64,000 nucleotides of DNA from Panicum virgatum (Eukaryota; Streptophyta; Magnoliopsida; Poales; Poaceae), in the NCBI RefSeq assembly GCF_016808335.1, contig NC_053144.1, positions 18,522,403 to 18,586,402 on the forward strand. The letters are read 5' to 3'. Each line of letters starts with the position of its first letter. Positions within the stretch are counted from its first letter, which is position 1. Of this stretch, positions 13,101 through 21,759 are shown one piece after another. The notes below the pieces were generated by a model. That model was not told the DNA's origin. It was given only the letters and a program-made list of their open reading frames with translations, and ran no database searches. The position numbers and the translations under genes were made by a program.

Positions 13101-13658
13101 TTATTGAGTGCACCGGGGATATTTTCCCTTCCTAATAGCTTCAGGCCCTGCTTCCTTAGCACGACGGGCCCTCTCTAGCTTCCTCTCCCTGTCAGTTTCA
13201 CGTTCCTCTGCCTTCTGACATTCCACTTCTGCAATCCTCTTCTGAATCTCTTCCTGATCTTTCTTGCGCTTCTCATCCATCTGTTCTTCATGCAGCATTC
13301 GTTGCCGCCTTTGTGCAGCCCACTTTGCTTGACGCTCAACATGGTCCTTATCCTGCTGAGATTGCTCGGTGTCTAACCACTGCACGAAATCACATAGAGG
13401 CGGTGGAGTCTTTCCCCAAATCATGTTAGAAGTCATTACCAGATCCCAAAGTGACAAACTCTGATAGTGTTTTGTTGTACCTTTGCTCGATCCTTGCCGT
13501 AATGATTGGGCGGATCATACTCGTAATTCTCACACATGAAGAACCTCATGCCAAAGTCGTCCCCCAAAACTCTGGATTTCATTAGCTTGCACAAGGATCC
13601 GCAAAAGCACATAGGCACATAGACTCCTTGGAATGTAGGTGGATCCTGAGAATGCCAT
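13101..13658 (-). pseudogene. MULE-1 GRF-zinc-finger gene (mudrB-position), damaged
   Basis: Small second gene, convergent with the transposase, in the position mudrB occupies in MuDR. The N-terminal part has the first Cys residues of a GRF-type finger (VPMCFCGSLCK, then RFFMCENYEYDPP). The C-terminal part starts with PPLCDFVQWLD, supplying the last Cys and the typical GRF ending, followed by a long charged, Arg/Lys/Glu-rich coiled-coil-like tail. The two parts lie in different frames, as in MULE-2, so an intron is likely near 13440-13500. The start region (ATG at 13656-13658) is shortened relative to MULE-2 and goes out of frame. GRF fingers bind single-stranded or structured nucleic acid in other proteins; the role here is unknown. 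Confidence 0.7.
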
Positions 13659-13771
13659 GGTATTGAGTTTTGGCAATCACAAGTGCGCAATCAGATTGCT
13701 AATGTACTGTATCACAAACTGATTGCTAATCTATTATGTCAACAAAAATAATTACAACATAATCTATTTGT

Positions 13772-14232
13772 AAAGCGTAGAAAATTTTAGTTACCTGCAG
13801 TCGCCAGCTTGAAAATCCGGCAGGGCTTCGCCGCTTCTCCTCTCTCCCTCACCCCTCCTCTCCCTCCCTCCTCTCTATTCTTTTTTTTTTGGATTTTTAG
13901 TGAGGCAAATGAGGGGTGGGGGACCAGCCAACCCTTATATAAGGGTGGGGGAGCCGGTGACCCTGCTAGCGGGCGGCCAGGACCCGCCGCCCCAGTGCCG
14001 GGCGGCATGGGGGGCCGGCCGCCCCGCTGCCGGGCGACTGGTGCTCCAGGGACCCGGGCGCAAATTTTCTACGAAACATTTTGCAGAAAAGCCCCTGCCG
14101 CCAGGCAGCGAGGCGGCCAGGTGCCGGCCTCCCGACAGCGGGGCGGCCGGGATATATTCCTTTAAATTTCGAAAACAAAAAAATATTTTTATAAAAAACA
14201 AAATTGAAAAATTTAAATTTAAAAAAAAACGC
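13772..14232. repeat. Right terminal inverted repeat of MULE-1
   Basis: Homologous to both MULE-2 TIRs: the same CTGCAGTCGCC-type inner end, a TATATAAG stretch (near 13936), GC-rich CGGGCGGC-type blocks and an A/T-rich outer end. Its outer boundary is less exact than for MULE-2. Confidence 0.75.
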
Positions 14233-14315
14233 CTGGTCGCCCTCCTTGCTGGGCCGTCGCTCAGCACCGGCCCGCTCCCACCAGGCCCACGCTAGGCAGT
14301 GCAGGAAACTGCGAG
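14233..14315. other. Short host sequence between the two MULEs
   Basis: About 83 bp of GC-rich DNA that is neither TIR. It continues on the far side of MULE-2 (from 19547), so it is part of the target into which MULE-2 jumped. Confidence 0.6.
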
Positions 14316-14324
14316 CAGTCGAGC
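14316..14324. repeat. Left 9-bp target site duplication of MULE-2
   Basis: CAGTCGAGC, identical to 19547-19555. Confidence 0.92.
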
Positions 14325-14713
14325 GCGCTTTTTTTATTTTTATATTTTTTATTTCTGTTTTTTACAAAAATATATTTTCGATTTGGAAATTTACAGAAGT
14401 ATACCTCGGCCGCCCCGCTGTCCGGCGGCCGGGACCTGGCCGCCCGGCTGCCGGGCGGCAGGGACTTGAACGCAAAAAAAAAGAAGAAAAAAAATTACAG
14501 ACAGGTCCCTGGGGCCGGTCACCCGGCAGCGGGGCGGCCGGCCCCCGGCCACCCTATATAAGGTGTTTGCCCCGTCACCCCCATTTGGCTTACTAAAAAT
14601 CCAGAAAAAAAGAAGAGAGAGGGAGGGAGAGGAGGGGTGAGGGAGAGGCAAAGCGGCGAAGCCCTGTCGGATTTTCAAGGCGGCGACTTTAGGTAACTAA
14701 AATTTTCTACATT
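14325..14713 (+). repeat. Left TIR of MULE-2 (promoter of the GRF gene)
   Basis: Inverted match to 19173-19546. From the outside: GCGC, T-rich tract, several CGGCCGCCC-type blocks, a TATA box (TATATAAGG, 14555-14563), a purine-rich stretch, then GGCGACT near the inner end. The TATA box faces inward, so the TIR is likely the promoter for the plus-strand gene. Confidence 0.88.
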
Positions 14714-14859
14714 TTATAAATAGATTATGTTGTAATTATTTTTTTGAAACTGTAGATTAGCAATCAGTTCAATTATTGTTAGGAGTGATTAGTGTTATAT
14801 TTAGGTGCAATTACTTGTAGTGATTAGCGTTGATATAATACATTTAGTGTTAGATTTAG

Positions 14860-15040
14860 TATTAGAAAATACTAGAAAATTGTTAGAGGAGTATTAGAAA
14901 ATCAAAAAAAATGCAAGATAATATTAGATAATTGTAGAAAATGTTAGAAAATTGTAGAAATTATAGAAAAATGTTAGAAAATTGTAGAAAATTATAGAAA
15001 ATGTTAGAAAATTGTAGAAAATGTTAGAAAATAGTTTAGC
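14860..15040. repeat. Short tandem repeats upstream of the GRF gene
   Basis: Many imperfect copies of TGTTAGAAAATTGTAGAAAA and variants in an A/T-only stretch between the left TIR and the GRF gene. Confidence 0.75.
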
Positions 15041-15165
15041 AATCAGTTTAATTATTATTAGGAGTGATTAGTGGTACATTTACGTGTAGTTATTGATACT
15101 GATTAGCGTTGATATAATATATTAGCAATCTGATTGCTCACTTGTGATTGCCAGGGCTCAACACC

Positions 15166-15752
15166 ATGGCATCCTCAGGATCCACGTACATTCCATAGAA
15201 TAAGGTGACGGAAACAGTCCCCCAAGGAGTCCAGGTGCCTATGTGTTTTTGCGGATCCTTGTGCAAACTAATGAAATCAAGGGTTTTGGGGGACAACTTT
15301 GGCAAGAGATTCTTCATGTGCGAGAATTACGAGTACGACCCGCCCAAGCATTACGGCAAGGACCGAGCAAAGGTACTACAAAACACTATCAGAGTTTGTC
15401 ACTTTCTGATCTAGTAATGACTTCTAACATGATTTGGGGAAAGACTCCACCGCCTCTATGTGATTTCGTGCAGTGGTTAGACACCGAGCAATCTCAGCAG
15501 GATAAGGACCACGTGGAGCGTCAAGCAAGGTGGGCTGCACAAAGGTGGCAACGAAAGCTGCATGAAGAACAGATGGAGGAGAAGCGTAAGAAAAACCAGG
15601 AAGACATTCAGAAGAGGATTGCAGAAGTGGAACGTCAGAAGGCAGAGGAACGTGAAGCTTTCAGGGCGAGGAAGCGAGAGAGGGCCCGCCGTGCTAAGGA
15701 AGCAGGGTCTGAAGCTATTAGGAAGGGAAAATATCCCCGGTGCACTCAGTAA
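15166..15752 (+). pseudogene. MULE-2 GRF-zinc-finger gene (mudrB-position)
   Basis: The start ATG at 15166 is chosen because the frame from it leads into the finger (VPMCFCGSLCK). An in-frame TAG at about 15196-15198 breaks it early. The finger runs CFCGSLC, RFFMCENYEYDPP, then PPLCDFVQWLD in another frame from about 15420, giving the four Cys of a GRF finger. A highly charged helical tail follows and ends in KGKYPRCTQ at 15752. The frame change is shared with MULE-1, so it is more likely an intron (a GTACT donor near 15372 and AG acceptors near 15413 or 15474 are candidates) than a mutation. Confidence 0.65.
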
Positions 15753-16407
15753 AGCACCACCATGTAATCCCGGCATTTTACATTTCCTAAGGCATGTTAG
15801 GTTTACTCACAACACGAGGTTATCGTGTTGCACATGCCATGGTTTTCATTGTTCAACTATCTAGTAGTATGAACGCCTTAGGCCTCTGCTTTGTAATCGT
15901 AGCATTGTTTACAAAACTGTATTGCAAACCGAAAATTTATGATTCGTAACTACCCTTCTATTTTCAGGACAATTTCTAGTTTTTCCATTGAGATATGAAT
16001 TTTGAGTTACCACTCCCTTCTGTGTTATTGGATAGTTCTTCCAACCATCATATATATATATAATCAGGGAGCGTACAGTGGAAACTCTATTAAATGCATG
16101 AACACTTCTCATCTTGTAAAAGCGGAGTCTTTGATTTTTCTTTTCATAATTCGTCAAGGAGAGTTGAAAAGTACAGAACAACTCAAATAAAACAAAACAC
16201 ATAATAATTCAAATAAAGCAAAACACAGAACAATTCAAATCAAGCAAAACACATAACAATTCAAACACAGAACAATACCTTCGTAATATTACATGCTACA
16301 ATCTGGTGCAAATACATATCCATACATAACGAAATGTAATTATCACATACAGGTCGGAATACATAGCCATACATCTGGTTCAAATACATATGCACACATA
16401 ACAAAAT
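15753..16407. other. Spacer between the convergent MULE-2 genes, with 28-bp-scale tandem repeats
   Basis: AT-rich, without genes. At about 16174-16276 a unit like AACAATTCAAATAAAGCAAA is repeated about four times. A GTGCAAATACATATCCATAC-type segment repeats further on (about 16306-16400), matching the spacer of MULE-1. Confidence 0.7.
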
Positions 16408-19077
16408 CTAGACGCGACGGGCTCCAAACTCTAGAGGCAATCCATCGGTGGGATTTCCAGAAGGTCCAACTTTAGCACCAGCATTATCTTCTTGCATTTT
16501 AGGGCACTTCTTGTAAGTGTGACCATCTGCTCCACACAGGTTGCATCTTTTTTTCTTCTTTCCTGCTTCAGACTCATCCATTCTGTTACGGATACGAAGT
16601 GTCTGCCGTCGACCTACCCCTCTCCTAGCATCTGGATTGGGAATGTACATTGGAGAGATATTTGGTGTAGTGAATGATCCCAAACTGCCTATGCCATATA
16701 TCTCATGGCCCCAAGTGTGCACAGCGGTTTCTTTTCTGTAATATTGTGAAACAAAAACCCCAGGATCCAACCCAGATTCTGAACATGCCGCAATGACATG
16801 GGAGCATGGTAAGTGAAGAAGCTGTGGCTTCTTGCATCTGCAAAAAAAACCTTGTCTTCTGGCGTTATCAAGCAATTCTGAACGACCCTTTGTCTGCGGA
16901 CACCCTGCCCTGTCCTGTCCTTGCATGAAACCTCAAACCTTTGATCCTTTGTGCCCATAGAGACCACTCTGTGATATTGAGCCTTTGCAATCTTTTCTTT
17001 CATGTAGTTAGTGACCCTATTACAAAAAGTCACACCTGGATCATTAAGTAAGACAGTAGCTGCCTGGTACCGCTCTCTGAAGTACCCTGTGCATCCGTAT
17101 ATGATGAATTCAACTATGCCAACAAGAGAAAATCCACGAACATGACGCATTACCATATTGTAACACTCTGCGTGGTTGGTTGTCTCGATACCATATCGAC
17201 GACCACCAGTGTCGTATAGAATTGACCACTTCTTCCTTAGGTGCATCCTTAATCCACTGTGTGAAAGGTCCGCCGCCGGAACGTCTCCGGCTGGAGGTTG
17301 AGGTCTGTTCCTTTAGCAGCTCGGCGCACATGTTATCTAGTACCTGCCACAATGCATCAAACTTCCGCTGCTGATTCTGAGTGCACAATCTCTTGAACAA
17401 ATTCATAAGTTCCTTATTCTTGAAGCGCTCAAAAAAATTTGCACCCATATGCCTTATGCACCACCTACTCACAACATCTGGCCATAGAGGAGGCTGTCCT
17501 CGACTTCCTTCATGTAGTTGCCTTATTGCTGCTAGAAGACCAGCATGTCTGTCACTGATGAGGCAAACATCAGGCCTTCCAGCAACAACGTGAATCTTCA
17601 CACGTTCAAGGAACCAGTACTAGCTCTCTGTGTTCTCATTCTCAACAAAAGCAAAGGCGATGGGAACAATCTGCTTGTTGCAATCAACTCCAATTGCTGT
17701 CAGTATTGTCCCCTTATATCTTTCTGTCAAGAATGTGCCGTCAATACATAGAACAGGAAGACAATACATGAATGCCCTCACACATGCACCAAGGCAAAAG
17801 AAAGCACGAAGCAGAAACCCAGGTCCCCCATCTAAACTCGGTAAAATGTAGGTATCAGCCGCGCTTCCAGGATTTCTCTGCACAATTGCTGACAGCATGT
17901 GAGGCAAGTTATCATATGATGCCTCATATGTGCCAAATCTCATCTTAAACACTTTTTGTTTTGCCCGCCAAGCCTTTGCATAGCTGATTTTGTATTAAAA
18001 ACGGTCGTCGATGTCCCTCATTATCAATTTTGGCTCATAATCAATTTTGTCCCGAATCACCCCATACATCTTCTTGGCAACAAAAGTGGATGTGATGTTA
18101 CGGTGAGTTTGAGCAACAGCAGTTAATCTACATGTATGTCGTGTAACAATTGAACACTCCCAGTGTGTCTTGTACTTGCCCTTGTAGGTATGTACTCGCC
18201 ATGTACAATCGCCATTGACACACTTCACCTCATATTCTTTGCTGCTAGACTTGACAACTCTGAATTCCTTCCTCAACGATATAGCCCAAAGCTTCACAGC
18301 ATCTTTCACAGCTTCAATGCTATGATACTTTGCCCCCTGCACGACCTCATTCTCTCTGTATTCGTACTCATTACTCCTAATATCCTGTATCACTGGATTT
18401 CCAAAATCCTTGCCTCTCCATTCACCTAGCAACGGGTAGTCCTCATCGTCTGATGAGTCCCCACATTCTTCCATCATTCGAGCCTCTTGGTCTTCATTCT
18501 GTACAGATTCCACAATTCTAGGTATCCGCTCACCCTCATCAGCTAAACCTTGCGGCTCAGGTTGAATGGCATGCACGTTCTGATCTTCTTTTTCTCCTAC
18601 CTGATCAGCTATACCTTGCGGCTCAGGTTTTGTGACATGCATGTTCTGATCATCATTTTCTTGTTCCACTGCTTGGTTCATATGAGATGATGTACTTATT
18701 GATCCTTCACCGAAATAGCCTGTCTTCTGGTGAATCTGAATTAGCATTGCAAGAGGTCACCCGCGGTCAAGAGCTGCTTGCATGTAAGTCCGTCATTCTT
18801 CGGTGTTTACTATAAGCATCAATTCCCAGAAATCCCCTTCAGTTCCCCAATTTGTCACAGTCTGAACGGTTAGGAAATGAGTCTTTGGATTCACATTGAA
18901 TATCTCGTGAAACCATTTGCTTATGGAACCAAAACTCCTCTCTAAGGGTTTATCTATTCCGCACTCTCTTCGTTCAAAAGCTGATAGATATACTCCATAC
19001 GCATCATGAGAAATATATCTGTCACCATAATGAACTTGAAAACGAAGCTTGCTCGACATATCTGGACACAGAATCAT
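16408..19077 (-). pseudogene. MULE-2 mudrA-type transposase, almost full length but broken
   Basis: About 890 codons. The start is probably the Met of MSSKLRFQVHYGD (about 19062) or the upstream one at 19077. The N-terminal part (to about 18793), acidic linker (18700-18400), MuDR DNA-binding region (about 18330-17990), MULE catalytic domain (CIDGTFL about 17740, ISDRHAG about 17555, AECYN about 17165), SWIM finger (CRCKKPQLLHLPCSH, about 16840) and a complete CCHC knuckle (CNLCGADGHTYKKC, about 16545-16505) are all readable. Four stops interrupt one frame: TGA near 18793 and 18748, TAA at 17995, TAG at 17620. All fit C-to-T or G-to-A changes. Two compensating frameshifts lie near 17230 and 16840. 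Confidence 0.87.
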
Positions 19078-19172
19078 GATATTAAATTGATTGCTAATCT
19101 ACTGTTTCAACAAAAATAATTACAACAAAAATAATTACTCGACATATCTGGACACACAATCATGCTATTTGT

Positions 19173-19546
19173 AAAGCGTAGAAGAATTTTGGTTACCTGC
19201 AGTCGCCGGCTCGAAAATCCGGCAGGGCTTCGCCTTTCTCCCTCCCTCTCTCTTTTTTCTTTGTTTCTGGAATTGTAGTGATGCAAATGAGGGTGGGGGG
19301 ACCAGCCAACCCTTATATAGGGGTGGTAGAGCCAGCCGCCCAGCTGCCGGGCGGCCAAGGGGGGCCGGCCGCCCCGCTGCCGGGCGGCCGGCCCAGGGAC
19401 CTGTTTGCAATTTTTTTCTTTTTTTTTACGTTCAAGTCTCTGCCGCCCGGCAACGGGGCGGCCGGGGTATACTTCTGTAAATTTCCGAATCGAAAATATA
19501 TTTTTATAAAAAACAGAAATAAAAAATATAAAAATAAAAAAAGCGC
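19173..19546 (-). repeat. Right TIR of MULE-2 (promoter of the transposase gene)
   Basis: Inverted copy of the left TIR, with the same TATATAAGG box (minus, about 19313-19321). The transposase ATG lies about 100 bp inside it. Just inside, an ACATATCTGGACACA-containing segment is repeated (about 19047-19077 and 19139-19165), a small duplication of the start region. Confidence 0.88.
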
Positions 19547-19555
19547 CAGTCGAGC
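19547..19555. repeat. Right 9-bp target site duplication of MULE-2
   Basis: CAGTCGAGC, identical to 14316-14324. Confidence 0.92.
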
Positions 19556-21180
19556 ACTCCTGCCGCGAGCCTCTGCCGCCGCTGCCGCCTGGTGCCGCGC
19601 CGCCGCACTGGACCGCGTCCCGGCCGCCGCCGCTGCTCTCCACGCCCACGCTCCTGCTTGCCGCGCTTGGCTCAAGCACCCCGAGCACTGCCGCTTTGCC
19701 TGCCCTGCCTGCAGGAACGAGAACAAACGAGAAAAAGAGGAACGGCAAGACAGCCAGCAATTGATTCAAAAATACTCCGTCAAATCTCCATCAATCGAAA
19801 CAAAATCTGAACTAGAGACGCGCAACCACATAAGCTAACAGATCCAAGAAGAATCTCACGAAAAACTCAAGTATTTATCGCGAATCGAAAATCGCACTAA
19901 AAATACCCCCGAAAATCGCAAAAAAAGAAAAACGCCAAGAACAGAGGATGAATTCCAAAATCGCTCGAGATCTTGACGCCCGGAGGACACAAGGAGGTTT
20001 GGGCATTCTTTTCTAATAAAATCTCCAACAAACTCTAATCCTCAAAAATTAGAGGAGCAAATAAAATAGGGTTAAGAGCTGAGCTAACTCTTCCTCTAGC
20101 CATGTCTATATATATATAGTATACCCCTACACTATTAACTACTATATACACTCACGTAAGGACAAAATTGTCCATCTTTTTACTGGAGCCCCGAACAGAC
20201 ACGCCGTCTTCACGACTTCGCTTCGCCTCGACGCAAGCTTCGTGATGACGTCACGTGCCCTCCGTCCGGACCTTGACTGCGTCAAGTCCGCCCCCGATTT
20301 TGAGGCCCAAATCGGTCAAACCAGTCTTCCCCGATTTTGAGGCCAAATCGGTCAAACCCTCTTGCACGTCACCGCACGTCATGACTGATTCCCCCGGTTT
20401 TGAGGCCAAACCAGTCAAACCGCCGATGTCGACGCGTGTCCGACCTCCCGCCGAGTCTTTACGCCTTCGAGTCGTTCGCGCGCGCCCGCCGCACAGGCCG
20501 CATACTTGACTCGTCATCGTCCTTGCCGACTTGGCCGACGCTGTCTTCATCACCATGTACTCTTGCTCTTCCGTACACCACGTGGACCGCCCATGACTCC
20601 GCACGACCTCCTCGGGTCCCTCGGTTTCAGGCTTACTCGCATTCACCCTTCACCGTCTTAGTCCCTGCATGAACATTTCGCTTCTCCGAGCCTATTCGCG
20701 TCCATCCTTCACCACGGTCCTTCAGCATGAATCTTTCACCTGACCTTCACCTCGCGCCGTCGACCGCCATACCGCATCCTACACCTGCACATCACGAGTC
20801 AAGAGATACATCAAATCCACACAATGTTATCAATCACTCATCATCAAGAGTAACCACCGTTCACCATTGGTGCTCAGAATCGCTTTCAAGATGAGTCGGA
20901 GGACAAGGCGCCGACGGAAAACGAGGAGGCAGGTGGAAGCAGAATGCATTGGTTAAACCGGCACTAGTTTTTATAACACGTTGGTGCATTGAACAGTACA
21001 ACGTTGAGGCAAGTGAAAAAACTCCTATAACATCGGTTAAACCGATTCTATAAGAACGCGTTGGTGCATTGGTAGTTGCATTCTCCAAAGAGCACGTCGA
21101 GAGCTAAGGTAAAGCTTTCAAGACTGGTTGAACCGACGGGCGTCAGTGTAAGTGTCGCTGCAATGGCGTAAGGATGAGAG
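19556..21180 (-). repeat. LTR-like promoter block (unclassified)
   Basis: No credible gene. On the minus strand a TATA stretch (about 20108-20125) is followed by an untranslated-leader-like region. About 170-300 bp upstream of the TATA stretch come three direct copies of a motif (plus strand: CCGATTTTGAGGCC and variants). Further upstream, two copies of GGTTAAACCG...CGTTGGTGCATTG (about 20950-20990 and 21033-21075) occur. This arrangement resembles the U3-R-U5 order of a retrotransposon LTR, but I cannot name the family or find its ends. Confidence 0.4.
20293..20420 (-). repeat. Three direct copies of a CCGATTTTGAGGCC-type motif
   Basis: Copies at about 20293-20325, 20329-20358 and 20393-20420. 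Each has CCGATTTTGAGGCC (or CCGGTTTTGAGGCC) followed by CAAATCGGTCAAACC or a variant. Each half can pair with the other (GATTT/AAATC), so each copy is also a weak inverted repeat. They could act as enhancer elements of the block. Confidence 0.7.
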
Positions 21181-21199
21181 AGACGAAGTCGTCTCAAGC

Positions 21200-21525
21200 G
21201 AGGAGGATGAAGGCTGCACTAGGAGGATGAAGGCTACACTGCTGATGTAGACGACATGCACGGGAAAAAAATGGGATGGACCCTGGGCGCAGGGGAGCCT
21301 CCGTGCGCCCCTATGCTTGATCTTCGCCACCTGCCCCACGTCCGCATCCGATGGCCCCTGCGCCCGCACGGCCAGCTCGGCTCCCGCGGAGCTCCAGCAC
21401 CCACTCGGCTCTAGCGCTCGTTCTCCTTTCCGTCGGCAGGTGCACTCGGCTCTCGGCTCTAGCGTGGGGGCGCACCAGCGAGGAGGATGAATGCTACACT
21501 GCGGATGTAGACGACATGCACGAAC
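21200..21525. repeat. Split direct repeat around a short insertion-like segment
   Basis: GAGGAGGATGAAGGCTACACT followed by GATGTAGACGACATGCACG occurs at about 21218-21260 and again at about 21480-21523. The ~220 bp between the copies differ in composition from what follows. This may be a local duplication or an old insertion. Confidence 0.55.
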
Positions 21526-21754
21526 GACCCCTGAAGAGGCGCATGACCGATGCCATTTCCTCTGCATCGCAGGATGAATTTCCATCGGCATCTTCTTCAG
21601 GAGACCAGACAAGGCGGTCGAGCCGCGGAGGAGCAAGGCCATGTTGCTGGAGATACCGAAGATGATCCCATCATCATCGTCGACTCAGATGATGAAAGAG
21701 ACCTCTGCCTTGGAATCTGTGGCTACAACCCCAGATGTAATGTCTCAACTTGTT
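21478..21754 (+). pseudogene. Gene fragment with a SUMO-interaction-like motif
   Basis: One frame reads an acidic stretch and RPLKRRMTDAISSASQDEF. After an apparent frameshift near 21600 the other reads DTEDDPIIIVDSDDERD and ends at 21756. PIIIVDSDDE has the hydrophobic core plus acidic tail of a SUMO-interacting motif, and KRRM resembles a nuclear-localisation signal. I do not recognise the parent gene, and no start, promoter or full domain is visible. Confidence 0.35.
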
Positions 21755-21759
21755 GAATT

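Larger units (their letters stand above)
10607..14232 (+). mobile_element. MULE-1: 5'-truncated Mutator-like element
   Basis: A two-gene Mutator-like element: mudrA-type transposase on plus, GRF-finger gene on minus, then a long terminal inverted repeat ending at about 14232 (A-run followed by CGCC). The left TIR and the transposase N-terminus are missing; the transposase begins directly at the gypsy-1 LTR junction. It is the same family as MULE-2 but in opposite orientation. Confidence 0.85.
14325..19546 (-). mobile_element. MULE-2: bounded Mutator-like element with 9-bp target duplication
   Basis: About 5.2 kb, ending in GCGC + seven T/A at both ends. CAGTCGAGC at 14316-14324 is repeated exactly at 19547-19555, the 9-bp duplication typical of Mutator-like elements. 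Inside are a TIR, a GRF-finger gene (plus), a spacer with repeats, a transposase (minus) and a TIR. Transcription from each TIR inward gives two convergent genes, as in MuDR. The transposase is broken, so movement would need help from another copy. Confidence 0.93.
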
